A DNA stretch of 64,000 nucleotides from the NCBI GenBank assembly GCA_014281115.1, contig JACONQ010000015.1, positions 1,364,001-1,428,000 on the forward strand, in the 5' to 3' direction. The number at the start of each line of letters is the position of its first letter. The first letter of the stretch is position 1. Below the pieces are notes generated by a model that did no database searches, was not told the origin of the DNA, and was given only the letters and a program-made list of their open reading frames with translations. Positions 29,424 through 40,227 of the stretch are shown piece by piece. This stretch comes from Laburnicola sp. R22_1. Its lineage: Eukaryota > Ascomycota > Dothideomycetes > Pleosporales > Didymosphaeriaceae. Position numbers and translations under genes: made by a program.

Positions 29424-30068
29424 ATGATGGACACACAACCTACCCCAACACGACTCTGGCCAGTTCGGAAGCTGTGTGGATACGAGAGCGCGCAGCTCTT
29501 TGCCTCCGGATTCCCCATGATCAAGCGCAAGCGCTTTCAGAAGCGAGTTAGAGAGGATGCGCAAAGTTGGAAAGACAGACTCATTGGAAAACGGATCGTA
29601 ACCGCGGATCCCCGCATTGCTGCCCACAAAGGCTGGACCTCGAACGACTACTTGACGCACTGGGAGCCCCGCGTGTACTTCTCGAAACCGGTCGGAGAAG
29701 GCCTAGATCGGAATCTGACATACGAAGCACAACCAGATTCAGCTTTGCTTCGACTGCCAGCAGAGCTACGACTTCGCATTCTGGAACTTGGCCTGCCACC
29801 CGACATGATCTCACAACAAACGGAGGTGGACAGCATGGAGTTGGGAGACGCCGTGTGGCTGAACACGTCAGCCGTCATCTTCACCTGCAAGCAGCTGTAT
29901 TTCGAGGGACGAGTGCTAGCGTTGGAGATGCACACCTTTCCCTACGAGAGCTTCTCCAAGAAGACACGATTCTGTGCAGCCGGAACGAACGACGGGTACA
30001 TATGGGATTTGCTGAACGTTGTCTGCGATACGAAAACCAATGTTATAAAGCAAGCACTATATGGATAG
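29424..30068 (+). CDS. F-box-like uncharacterised protein
   Basis: Frame of 214 residues with a very good start context (GCCGCCACCATGATGG). Residues about 104-125 (DSALLRLPAELRLRILELGL) and SAVIFTCKQLYFEGRVLALE resemble the F-box-like/DUF7730 proteins expanded in Dothideomycetes and related fungi; they have Leu-Pro-x-Glu-Leu-Arg followed by a CKQLY-type helix. The role is unknown; ubiquitin-ligase adaptor function is only suggested. The start codon lies 22 bp past the target site of a transposon, so the native promoter is displaced. The gene may have a further exon: another frame (to 30247) continues with YADIQRLSRCAIETP, overlapping the end of the convergent oxalate decarboxylase. Confidence 0.65.
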   Translation: MMDTQPTPTRLWPVRKLCGYESAQLFASGFPMIKRKRFQKRVREDAQSWKDRLIGKRIVTADPRIAAHKGWTSNDYLTHWEPRVYFSKPVGEGLDRNLTYEAQPDSALLRLPAELRLRILELGLPPDMISQQTEVDSMELGDAVWLNTSAVIFTCKQLYFEGRVLALEMHTFPYESFSKKTRFCAAGTNDGYIWDLLNVVCDTKTNVIKQALYG

Positions 30069-30197
30069 CGTTCTGGACGCTGTTCCTACTATGGCATCGA
30101 GCCTACATTACGTATGCTGACATTCAGCGATTATCACGCTGCGCTATCGAGACACCATTCCTGGCAAGCGAACGAGGGAGCGCCCTCACCATCCACT

Positions 30198-31633
30198 TCA
30201 CAACTCCTCCTTGTCTTGGTCGTCTTCCCAAGGTTCCGTATTCTTGATGGGATCTTCCTCGGCATTCTCGATTGCCTTCAAAAACTTCTCGCCAGACTTC
30301 TTGTCTGTTGCGAAAAGATGGTCGACTACCATCTTCTTCGGTGTCTCGCCCATCCATTGGAACAGAGAGAAGTCCTGGAACTTGTCGGCACGGAAAATCT
30401 CCAGTATTTCAAGAGGCTCATCGTCGCTGAGGTTCTCGATGAAGTGACCATGGTTCCTGGGAATGACGCCAACATCACCTGCTTGGAAGTCGAAGGTCCT
30501 TGCAACTCCTGTTCCAGCAAAGATGGTCACGCGTGCTCGGCCCTTGATGAAGAAGCTCCACTCGTCGGCATTGGGGTGCCAGTGCATCTCTCGGAGCGCC
30601 CCAGGCTCAATATCGAGATGCGCCGCGGCGACAGTCTTCGAGATGGGAAAGTTGGTCGAATCGGTAATGCGGACCTGGCCACCGGTGGTGTTCAGGGGCT
30701 CTTGTTCCATCATCTTATGGGTGAACTGCAGCTTCGACTTCTTGTAGCCTGAGCCCTTGGGGAGTTCTTTGTCGATAGAGTCTACCTGGCGGCCCTGGAA
30801 AATGTACTTTTCTTTCTGGGGAATGGCGTTGAACACTTCCGGGTGCACGCGGAAGTTTTCGGCCAGTACGCTCTTGGGGGTGCGAGCGACCCAATCGGTC
30901 AACAAGAAGGTTGACTCTTCGTCGAAGTTACCATCGTCGAATACGATAAGAAATTCGGTGCCGTTAGGGCTGAGGCCTTGAAGCGAGTGGGGGTGGCCAG
31001 ATGGGAAATACCACAGGTCACCCTTCTGTAGGTCGTCGACAAAGCTACCCCCCTCTGTGTCGAGAGCAGTGACGCGCACGCTACCCTCGAGTACATAGGC
31101 CCATTCGGCCTCTTTGTGCCAATGCAGCTCGCGAATGACCCCCGCCTCGAGGCGCATGTTGACGCCAGCAAGTTCGACACTAGTGGGAAGCTCCCGAATC
31201 GTAGTTTGTCGAGTCCATCCACCCTCTTCGATGCGTATATGTGAATCTGCAAACGACCATCTCATGTTCTTCATGTTACCGTGATCGGTAGTTGGCGGGC
31301 GAACCAAATCCGGATTCTGGCGTTCGCGTTCTCGGTTTCGCGGGCCCAGCATGGTTGCGCCGTCGCCATTGCTCTGAATGCTCGTCAGCCAACGTTGATT
31401 GAAGCCATTGTGTAGCAACTCACCCATGGAAGCGGGTGGAGCTTCTCCCTCGTAGAGTCAACCTTCCTATCGTAGGGATCGCGATAGTCTGGCGTGTATG
31501 GGTCCTTCGGTCTGAAGACGTGTCGAGCTCCGTTTCCGGCTAGCGGCTGCTCCAGAAGCTGTTCCACGGGCGTGGGAGCTGCCCAGACCCCACTGCAGAC
31601 GCCCAGCGCTGCGAGAACGGATGAGATATGCAT
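30198..31633 (-). CDS. secreted bicupin oxalate decarboxylase
   Basis: Exons 31633-31424 and 31373-30198 give 461 residues. The enzyme splits oxalate to formate and CO2 with Mn in each cupin. A signal peptide (MHISSVLAALGVCSGVWA) leads a short propeptide-like stretch. Cupin 1 has ELHWHKEAEWAYVLEGSVRV and GHPHSLQG; cupin 2 has EMHWHPNADEWSFFIKGRAR and NHGHFIEN, giving the His-His-Glu-His metal sets of both domains. A 50 nt intron with GTGAGT donor separates the leader exon from the rest. The C-terminus is acidic. Secreted enzymes of this type control oxalate and acidity around hyphae, in wood decay or plant tissue. Length is normal for the family. Confidence 0.93.
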
Positions 31634-32012
31634 GGCTGCAGTTCACTGCAAAAGCGAAAGTAGTCAAGAATCGCTGCCTGCACCCACAACTGGAGAAACT
31701 GCCTTGCTTTATGTTGCCGGTAGTCCCCCGCTCGCTTCATTTCCCAAATGACGACACCTCGGGGCTATCCTTCCTTTTGGCTCTGAATCAGGCGTCCCCT
31801 GCAAACCTTTCCCTTCAAACATGTTAGTGCGATGAATTCTGCACAGCCTACGGTATATATTTCAGACGCCGACGCCGTCTCTTCCCTACATTTACCGCCG
31901 AGTGGAAGAAGTTAAAGGCACGGGCCTGCCCCTTGGTTGTCGTCGCTAAAAATCTCACGATCCGGAGCTACTTCTGCCTCCGAAGGTGCGAAACGTCAAC
32001 AACGCAACCACC

Positions 32013-32885
32013 ATGAACGGCAGCGCGCGTAACAACCAATGCGCGGACGAGGAAACGCCGCTGCTCTCCCGGCCTGGATCTGGAAAGAGTTCGGGCGCTG
32101 GACGTTTCCACAAGAAGCTGGCCAAGCATTTACATGCGAATGTCAGCAAGAGCTGGGCAGATGCTGTGTTGCTCTGGTGCTACATGATCACAGGGCTGCT
32201 GGACAGCTCCGCGGTGTTCATCTGGGGCTCCTTCGTGAGCATGCAGACCGGTGAGTGGCAATTGTATGAAACGACTTGGGATTGATGTTCTGACGCGCAA
32301 CCAGGCAATACGGTATACCTTGGTCTAGGCCTCGTCGCCCCATCTGAAAGTGTCCGCTGGATCAAGGCGCTCACCTCCATTGGGGCCTTCTGCATGGGAT
32401 CCTCCTTCTTCGCCGGCTTCCACCGCTACTTCTCGCCGCGCAAACGCTGGGTCCTCGTCACCTCGTACACGCTGCAACTACTGCTCGTAGTCTTCGCTGC
32501 GTTGATCGTCACCTTTGGAGACAATGAAGCCGACGGCAAGGAAGCTTTGCACTGGAAGATCCTCGTGCCTCTGGCTGCCATTGCCTTCCAATCCAGCGGG
32601 CAGGCCGTTACATCTCGGGTACTGCAGTTTGGCGGGTTGACGAGCGTAGTCCTCACAAGCATCTACTGCGATCTCTTCAGCGATCAGAATCTTTTCGCTG
32701 TGCATAACGTGGAGAGGAACAGGAGGTTAGCGGCTCCCATTCTGCTGCTCGCCGGCGCCATGCTCGGAGGGATGTGGGCTCATAGCTCGGTTGGCCTGAA
32801 GGGTGCCCTCTGGACGGCTGCTGCATTGAAGGGTGCTGCTGTTGTGGCTTGGATGTTCTGGAGTGCTGACCCGGAGGACGAATAG
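32013..32885 (+). CDS. DUF1275 (YoaK-type) membrane protein
   Basis: Exons 32013-32250 and 32305-32885 give 272 residues. The cytosolic N-terminus carries the DEETPLLSRPGSG acidic-dileucine style motif often seen in vacuolar or endosomal membrane proteins. Then come about six hydrophobic segments, beginning with AVLLWCYMITGLLDSSAVF and the conserved SMQTGNTVYLGLGL, which is the DUF1275 hallmark, and later FQSSGQAVTSRVLQFGGLTS. Transport function is suspected for the family but not proven. The intron is 54 nt with GTGAGT donor and CCAG acceptor; the phase-1 junction restores the MQTGN motif. It runs divergently from oxalate decarboxylase. Confidence 0.88.
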
Positions 32886-33643
32886 TTGGGACGTCGATCC
32901 AAAATGGCGGGGGCGGTGCGTTGGGCGCCTTGCACGGTCAAGGAAACTTGACCTGACAGAGAATCGCCACGTTGGAGTCGAGCTGGATTGGATGGACCTG
33001 GGTTGCATACGAGACCCAATCTGAACTGTAGAGAGCCACATGGTATAGAGCGCTAGCTCCGCATCGCAAGATATCATATCGAGGAACGACAAGAGGCAGC
33101 AACTCCATAGCTATCATGTACAATTAATCGCGAACCGCGATTCTTAAGCTTGTCCATCCTAAATCGCGTATCGCTACCATTCCTACGCCGTGAATGAGGC
33201 ACATCGCATGCTGTGCAGATAATTGTCGTCTTGCGGGCGGGGGAGGCATGGACGGGGAGGAAGGAGGAGAAGGAGTACGTCAGCCAAGACAAATCACAAT
33301 ACAAGCAAGCTATCGAGACAAAAGGATGGACGATGTCGAGCATGTATAATAAAAGCCATATGATGTTCAAATCAAGGAGATAGATTTCCTATCTAACACT
33401 TATATAGCACCACCCCCATGGCATGCATCCAAGCCAAGTCAAGTTAAGACAAGTGCAGCGCGCTCAAGCTATTTTCAGCTCGCTCGCTGACGTGTCCAAG
33501 AGAAGGAAGAAGAGTGCAAGGGTGTCGTATATGGAGATGGATCGAGTCCACACAAAGAAGATGCCTGCATCCTCTATAAGAGCGTGTGCACCGGGGATCA
33601 AAATCTCATACCTAGTTGCATTCGCTAGCCGACGACAGCCCGC
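32886..33643. other. intergenic between convergent genes
   Basis: 3' regions of the DUF1275 gene and the ASX-like gene; no other gene or repeat recognised. Confidence 0.4.
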
Positions 33644-34555
33644 TCAGTTCTGGCCCCACCAGCGCTGAGCCTCTGCATCCTTCCAGTCATCAAAGGCGCC
33701 AGTCGCGCGCTCAATGATAGCCTGCTCGGCAGAAGCCTGCCAGCCCTTCGCGAGGTGGCCGCTCGCAAGGTCCTCCTGGAACTTGGCGACATCGGTGCGG
33801 AACGGGGTGAAGTTGAGGTTGAATTCGCGGGGGCGCTGGTTCGGGGCTGCAGTGCCGGCGAGGAGGTCCTTGGTGAGCTTCTCGTTCTGGAAGTTCTTTG
33901 GGAGGACGGAGAGAATTGTGAGTTTCTCTTCGCCGGCGAGGCAAGTCCAGGGCTCGGGTTTGAGGAGCATGTGGAAGACGTCGAGCTTGACGAGACGGCT
34001 GTTGGAGTTCGTGGTCAAGTAGACGGGGTCGAAGACCTTGCTGGCTGGCTTGCGGGTTGGTGCCAGTTTGGGCTTTTGAGGCTCCTTGTAGTCGCTGAGG
34101 CGCTCGGGAGCCTTGCGGGCGCGGCCGCTGCTGCGAGTGCTGGTCGAGGCAGGGGGGTTGGCTTTCTTGATGATGCGCTTGGTCTTGACCATAGCGGAGG
34201 TCTGGCTGTCACCAGCCGCGGCGGTAGACGCAGACGGTTTGATCTTCTTGATGCGCTTGGTGTTGACCATAGTGAAGACCTCGGCCTCATCAACCTCGGT
34301 GTGCGAACGCTTCTTGCTCAAGTTGGAGGCGGGGGACTTGGTTGAGGCCGGCGAAAGGGGCGCAGGGTTCTTGTTGGGGGTGAGATAGGTATTTGCACCG
34401 GCCTTGGTGGGAACCTCCTTGGAGACCTTGGAGACCTTGGAGACCTTGGAGGCCTTGGAGACCTTGGAGACCTTCTTGGGAACCACCGCACCAGGCGGGG
34501 TCTCAACGGAGGCCGCCGAAGAGAGAGGCGAAGAATCTGAAGTAGAAGGCGACAT
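33644..34555 (-). CDS. ASX-homology (DEUBAD-like) chromatin-associated protein
   Basis: Frame of 303 residues from the first ATG (MSPSTSDSS). The N-terminal two thirds are low-complexity, Ser/Pro/Lys-rich, with a run of KVSK tripeptides encoded by GGAGACCTT-type nonamers (34414-34485) and two copies of a KxKRIxKK motif (VNTKRIKKIK, VKTKRIIKK), likely nuclear signals. The C-terminal third starts at PVYLTTNSNSRLVKLDVFHM and continues LAGEEKLTILSVLP, matching the ASX-homology domain, which in animals activates the BAP1-type deubiquitinase. It ends in a helical region (ERATGAFDDWKDAEAQRWWG). The same frame is open upstream to about 34729, so an earlier exon is possible. Nuclear role inferred. Confidence 0.75.
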   Translation of the reverse strand: MSPSTSDSSPLSSAASVETPPGAVVPKKVSKVSKASKVSKVSKVSKEVPTKAGANTYLTPNKNPAPLSPASTKSPASNLSKKRSHTEVDEAEVFTMVNTKRIKKIKPSASTAAAGDSQTSAMVKTKRIIKKANPPASTSTRSSGRARKAPERLSDYKEPQKPKLAPTRKPASKVFDPVYLTTNSNSRLVKLDVFHMLLKPEPWTCLAGEEKLTILSVLPKNFQNEKLTKDLLAGTAAPNQRPREFNLNFTPFRTDVAKFQEDLASGHLAKGWQASAEQAIIERATGAFDDWKDAEAQRWWGQN

Positions 34556-35734
34556 GGTTGGCGTGACGGTTCTGATTGGCGTTGATGGTAAAGGAGTTTG
34601 AGATTGTTTGGAAGGTGACAAAGCGACGTTTGCTGTACTTGAAGTGTCGAATGCAGAATTTGAGAGATGAAGAGGAGTGGAGCGAAGGGTAGGGGAAGGT
34701 CTGTACTTATAAGTGTTTGGTCGGAACAAGCGTTCAGTGCTATTGTGCGGTTGCTATTGTGGATTGTTGGAGGCGTACAATAGGAATGAATAGCAGAAGC
34801 AGGCTATTCTAGCCAGAGTTTTTTGAGTTGGCGTTTGGGGTGAATCAAAGTGAGTTGCAGCCGCAGTCGTTGATTTTTCAATAAGAGAACAATAGGACGT
34901 CAACTGCAGTGAAAGGTGGGCTAACCGAAAATTGCGGTCGAGGCACCGCGTAGGTGTGATATAAGATAGGAAGGCAGAGCAAAGGTCGGACGATGACGTA
35001 GTTTAGTCAAGAAACAGACTAGGAGATATTTCATGGACATACCGCACAGGAAGAGACATGATGGCAGCTAGTGTAACAGCGCTCGGTACAACTGTGTAGG
35101 TGTTGTATTGGGGAGTTTGCAAAACTTTCGGACAAGCACCAGCCTTGGACACAGGCGGGGAATCTTCAGTTCTCCTTATCACTACTGGAATGATTTTCCC
35201 CTTAACTCAGTTCCGGTTGAACGGAGTCGATTGAGGGTACCGCGTGCGCAAGGCAACGATGCGGCGGTCAGGTGTGTGGGCAAACGCCACCCCGATAAAC
35301 GGCGATGTTCAGTGGATACGGTGTCAAGCCGCTCACGAATCGGTCGTTGCTGCTGCATGAAGATGGTGTCAAGGTGGTAAGGCAGGATGAAGCGGCGGAG
35401 GAGCGAAAATTCTGGCCAGCATCTTGTTCTAAGCCTTGGTCGCACGGTAGTGCATATATGGCATTGTATCAGCGTCCGTTGTTTTCGTGTGTTCAAGGGG
35501 GCGCGTAGTACACAATCATATCTCGGAAAATGAGGAGCAGCAGTGACGGTGGGCAGGCGATGTCACATTGATGATGCGCCGCTCACATGTGCAAGCATCC
35601 GTCGCTTGGTCCGTGCACGCTTTCCGTTTCCGCCTCGACAATTCGCAACCACGATGCGACAGCTCGCAACATCGACACGTAGCTCCCAACACACGTACTT
35701 CCCACAACCCATCCGAAGCCTGCGCGCGCACACG
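34556..35734. other. intergenic, nothing recognised
   Basis: Divergent upstream region of the ASX-like gene and SEC22. Only accidental short frames; CT/CA-rich leader sequence just before SEC22. Confidence 0.4.
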
Positions 35735-36654
35735 ATGATTGAACACACGGTGGTGTCGCGGCTCGATGGCAGTACGTCACGCTCCCACTGAGGGCACCGT
35801 ACACGAAGCATGCATGGCTAACAGCAGCAGGCTTGGTCCTATGCGCCTCGCTCGAGACCAGAGAGGTATGGAGTCGCGGTTTGCCTGCCTGCGCCGTGCT
35901 CACCAGGCTCAGCTAGACCCCGAATTGAATGAAGTCATCAGCAAGGCCAAACTCGTCCAGCGCCGCCTGAACCGCAACTCAGAGCCCCAGGGCAGCATCG
36001 AAAGCGCCAAGTACACATACCAGTATGCTCTGCCTTCCCTCGACCCACACCATGGCCGCTTGGTGGACACCCCGCTGTCCACCCCGCCCGGGCGATGCGC
36101 ATGCGCTAACAGCCCAACAACAGCTACTCCATCAACGACCGCGGCGACCTGGCATTCCTCTGCATCTGCAACCGCTCGTATCCCCGCAAGCTCGCCTTCA
36201 CCTACCTCTCCGACCTGCAAACCGAGTTCGAGAACAACTACAAGCCCGAGGCATACAACAGCCCCACGCTGCGGCCGTACGCCTTGAACGGGTTCGACAA
36301 ATACATCCAGGCTACGAAGGAGACGTACCAGGATACCCGCGCCACACAAAACTTGGACAAGCTGAACAGCGAGCTCAAGGACGTCACCAAGGTCATGACG
36401 AAGAATATCGAGGATCTGCTGTACAGAGGGGACAGTTTGGAGCGGATGGGGGACATCTCGAGCCGGTTACGCGAAGATAGCAGGAAATACAAGAAGGCGG
36501 CGGTGAGGATCAATTGGGAGCTGTTGCTGAAGCAGGTAAGCACACCATGCGCCACTTCTTTGGCTTGTTTGCTCGAGCTAACGGTTGACAGTATGGCCCT
36601 TTCGGCGCACTGGGCTTGTTCATAATCCTGTTCGTCTGGTGGCGCTTCTTCTAG
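35735..36654 (+). CDS. SEC22: ER-Golgi R-SNARE Sec22
   Basis: Exons 35735-35771, 35831-35865, 35907-36022, 36124-36535 and 36592-36654 give 220 residues; all phases agree. Sec22 is the vesicle SNARE for traffic between ER and Golgi. The longin domain spans exons 1-4 (MIEHTVVSRLDG, LVLCASLETRE, KAKLVQRRLNRNSEPQ, LAFLCICNRSYPRKLAFTYL). The R-SNARE motif is NLDKLNSELKDVTKVMTKNI with zero-layer Arg in LLYRGDSLERM, and the last exon gives the single C-terminal membrane anchor (GALGLFIILFVWWRFF). The third intron is the longest (101 nt). The last exon holds exactly 20 codons and the stop. Essential housekeeping gene in yeasts; no oddities. Confidence 0.96.
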
Positions 36655-37293
36655 ATTGTTTGTTCAGCGGATCGGGGCCAACGACACAGTTGAGCCAGGC
36701 AGTCCGCAACGACGACCGGCCTTCGGACGTCTTCATCCCAGGAGGGTCAATCCAGAATATGTAATAATACCCAAGTGTAATAGCCACGGTGGCTTCTGTT
36801 GGCTTTCTCATATCACATCTCGCCGTCTTCCTCGTTTCACTGCACACTGATGATTCTTGAGAATCGACATAGGACGCTGAAAGTTCTGCCATTGCTCCCT
36901 TCTCAGCTTGACTTCCCGCCCCCAATTCGTGGCGTCGCTGAACAGATTGGCAGTGGGACTACGCTAGTCAGTAAACCGTATACACCGTGCTGACTAGTCT
37001 AGGGCTTAGTAGTAGACATATACCCGAGCTAAATTGATAGTTGCGATTTGCCAGTCGGCATCCACCGCACATGAAGCTATCGAAGTGGGCGCATCTTTCT
37101 GAGCATCTTTCGCACGAGTATGTGATTGATTGTACAATACATTGCTCAGCCGATATATAAATACTCAGCTTTCCGCAGGAGTGACTGTGCCGCTTTCCAC
37201 GTACGTAAGACACACCTACGTCTGCGACCCCGCGTTGTTGTTCTTACATCTATTTGACCGTCTCAGGAACGTTCCTATCCTTCCATAATCACA
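36655..37293. other. intergenic, nothing recognised
   Basis: 3' region of SEC22 and promoter of the alpha/beta hydrolase; a TATATAAAT stretch lies at 37153-37161, about 135 bp before the hydrolase ATG, and may be its TATA box. Confidence 0.4.
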
Positions 37294-38181
37294 ATGACGA
37301 AGCCCCAAATTGTCCTGCTTCCAGGTGCGTGCTTTTAAATGCTCTCAACAAGGTATCCAGCCTGACAGTGCCACAGGCGCGTGGCACACACCCGAGTGCT
37401 TCCGCATCATCATCCCTAAACTCGAGTCTCACTACTACACCGTACATACGCGCCAGCTTCCCTCGGTCACGGGCTCTAATCCACCCAAAGACCTCTCGCA
37501 GGACATCGATACCGTGCAAGAGCTGGTCACAAAAGCAATTGGCGATGGCAACGATGTCGTCGTCGTGGCGCATAGCTGGGCAGGCATCATAGCGGGCTCC
37601 GCCCTCGTCGGCTACGGCAAGAAAGAGCGAGAAGCAAAGGGCGAGAAGGGCGGCGTAGTGAGGACCGGTTACATGTGCGCATTCATGGCACCCGAGGGCG
37701 TAAGCCTCATGGATGGTCTCCAGGGCATCATCCCCGAATGGTGGAGCTGCGACAAAGTACACCCCTCCGTTCCCTCTCTACAACACCTATTGCGTACCCA
37801 ACCCCAGCTAACCAATCTCCACTTCACCATGCCAAAGAACTCTCCGTCCTATCCCCCACTGCAGGCGACATTTTCTACAACGACCTCGCGCCCGCCGAGC
37901 GCGCGCATTGGTTCACCAAAGCGAGTCGCACGCACTCGTTTCATGCTAAGACGTCGAAGGCTACAGCTGCTTCTTGGAAGGAGATTCCCACTTCGTATCT
38001 CATGTGCGAGGAGGATCTGGCGATTCCGGTGGCGGCGCAGGAGGCGATGACGGGCATGGTGGGTGCGATGGGGGGCGATATTGCGGTGGAGAGGGTGAGG
38101 AGCGGGCATAGTCCGTTTTTGAGTCTGCCGGAGGAGACGGTGGGGTGGGTGAGGAGGGTTGCGGGGGAGGTGGGTGTGTAA
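37294..38181 (+). CDS. alpha/beta-hydrolase
   Basis: Likely exons 37294-37324, 37377-37793 and 37838-38181, giving 263 residues. The fold starts MTKPQIVLLPGAWHTPECF with the oxyanion GAWH motif. The nucleophile elbow is VVVVAHSWAGIIAG; the acid is probably in YLMCEEDLAIP and the catalytic His in RSGHSPFLSLPEE, so all triad residues exist. It belongs to the EstC-like esterase/hydrolase group common in filamentous fungi; the substrate is unknown. The second junction is the weak point: the frame must change between WWSCDK and SPTAGDIFYNDL, and the only phase-correct GT-AG pair I find is a 44 nt intron with a poor GTACCC donor but a good GCTAACC branch. A one-base frameshift is the alternative. 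Confidence 0.8.
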
Positions 38182-38504
38182 GTGGGATTTGGGTGGGTGA
38201 ATAGTTGGGGAAGTGTGAGGGATGTGATAGTTGGGGGTGTGCCGGCGCTGGTTAAGTGGAACGTCCATCAACGTGATAAACCCCCTTACTGTCCCCGAAT
38301 TCATGTCCTGGCTCGGTCTCTGATCATCTGTACGTAGCTACCGAGCCATGAAATAAAAACTTCATATACGTTCCCCAGCTCCGAGCACCAATGTCTACCA
38401 ACCGTCTAAATGAGCTGGCTCCTCCTTAGCCATGTCAAAAAGGAGATACCTTGAAATAAGTTTGATAACCCTGTTTAATAGTGTATAGCCACTGGGCAAA
38501 AGTT

Positions 38505-38556
38505 TAAGTATTGTTGGCCTTTGTATCGCTTATCCTAGGGTAACACGTTGTATTAC
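38505..38556 (-). repeat. copy of a dispersed GTGTTACCCTAGG-type repeat
   Basis: On the minus strand it reads CGTGTTACCCTAGGATAAGC then GATACAAAGGCCAACAAT. Related copies lie near 52988, 55535, 57945 and, as a pair, 61378-61478. Confidence 0.7.
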
Positions 38557-39879
38557 ACTTTCGTGCTTCGACTGTGGGATACTATTTCCTACTGCCTCGT
38601 AGATATGGTATGCGTGAGAGATGATCTTCGTATATACAAGTCTGATGGTTTGGCGGCATGGAAAGGTCTGTGGGTTAACGGTGTACTTGGATCAAAGCGG
38701 CTTTTGAAGTATAGTCAGTCTATCGTTAACATGGTCACACTAAAAGGTACATAACACAAACGTCAAAATCTATTGTCCGTGATGGGAACGCAGGAACAAG
38801 GCCTCCTAACTAACGCCATCACAAGCTCTACCCACGTGTCCCTTGACGAATACAACACACCTCCCGTTTGAAATCAAGAGTATGTTCAGTCTTTGTTCGC
38901 GCTTTGTTGTACCGAGTCGAATAACCCTAGAGAAGGGACCGAAAGGATGATCCGCAACTCGCCGACTTGGAATTAGAAAGGGGAATGACACTTAATCGCT
39001 TTGTTATCCCATGTTATTTAATTAGGGAATCGGGCGTCATAGGACTCTCCGCTACACTACCCGCTACTCGCCCCATGTTCGGCTATCACAAAGACCACGG
39101 CTTGAGTAGCCGGTTTGTTAATGTATGCGGCGAGGTAAGTGGAAGTATGTCGCGTGGGTCTGAAAGACGATACGATACCCGCACCAAGAGGATATCGGAT
39201 GGTATCACAGCACATTTGAAAAAGTTCGCTGCTGGAGAGCTGTCAGGTAAGGTAACTCTGAGTCGATCTGCGAGAACGTCTCCAGGTAGAACTCTTTATT
39301 CTCGACTGTCGGTATAATAAGATAGCTCCATAGACCGTGGAGAGTCCTACACTCGCCAACAGGAGCAGCCCGCTTCAAAAAAAAATTACCAAACAACTAA
39401 AATTTCTCCAGGGAGCACTAGTGCTTCGAAAGCAGGTACGTACCGATTCTCTTTCCTGCACGCATGTGTCTAGATATCACGCCATTTCCTACCCAGCTAC
39501 GATATCCCCATACACAAAACACACAGTTCATAACCCGTTGGTAGATACCAGCCAGCATTAGTATCCTCTTCCCCCCTAAACAGCAAAACACGCCACCACA
39601 ACACCATATCTCCTTCACGCCCCTCCCCTTTATTTCCTTACCAAAAAACCCCTCAGCTGCATCCACGCCCACTCATTCCCAACCCCACCACCTGAAGCTC
39701 TCCCCGTTTCGTAACCGCACCCACCCGTCAGCAACCCCACACACCCCACGATCACCAGCCGATCGCGCCACTTCCAAGCGCGTGCGACAAATTACGACAC
39801 ACGAGTTTGGTATGGGTAGGGCGAGCATCGCACGATGCTACAGAGAGGTATTGTGCTCACGCGAGTGACGCGGCACAGA

Positions 39880-39970
39880 GGTAGGGAGGGTAGTGTGGAA
39901 CGCGCATGGTTGTGATGGGCTACGTCACTGTGTATGTGTCGCGCGTCGCAAGCTGTTTTTTGCGGGTACG
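39880..39970 (+). repeat. dispersed ~90 bp repeat, copy 1
   Basis: Shares GGTAG, GTGTGGAACGCGCATGGTTG and the CTGTTTTTTGCGGG end with 57328-57420; identity is roughly four in five bases. Origin unknown. Confidence 0.6.
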
Positions 39971-40227
39971 AGGTACGAGTGTTGGAATGTATGCACGTCG
40001 AGATGAAGAAGGGAGCTTTTATTAGCTGGCTGTGTGAGCCCGAAGAAGTCGAGCAATGCTTCCGCTCCGAGAACACACGAAGAGTTTCCCTTTTCGATTA
40101 GGTACAACTACCTAATCGGAGATATACCATAGCCGCCCCCACAAATAACCGTCGCTGGCTTCAATCAAGTCCTCACGTTACTGACCCTCGTCCTTCCGCC
40201 CCGTGTCTGTCCCCTGCAGCCCCCCAA

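Larger units (their letters stand above)
38182..40227. other. long intergenic region with repeat fragments
   Basis: No gene supported over 2 kb. It contains one arm of a dispersed ~50 bp repeat (38505-38556) and a ~90 bp repeat shared with 57.3 kb (about 39880-39970). The rest is unremarkable, with CA-rich and C-rich tracts at 39560-39760. Confidence 0.45.

Noticed and set aside
30114..30752. 212-codon plus-strand frame
   Set aside because: Lies antisense over the oxalate decarboxylase C-terminal exon, which has clear cupin motifs.
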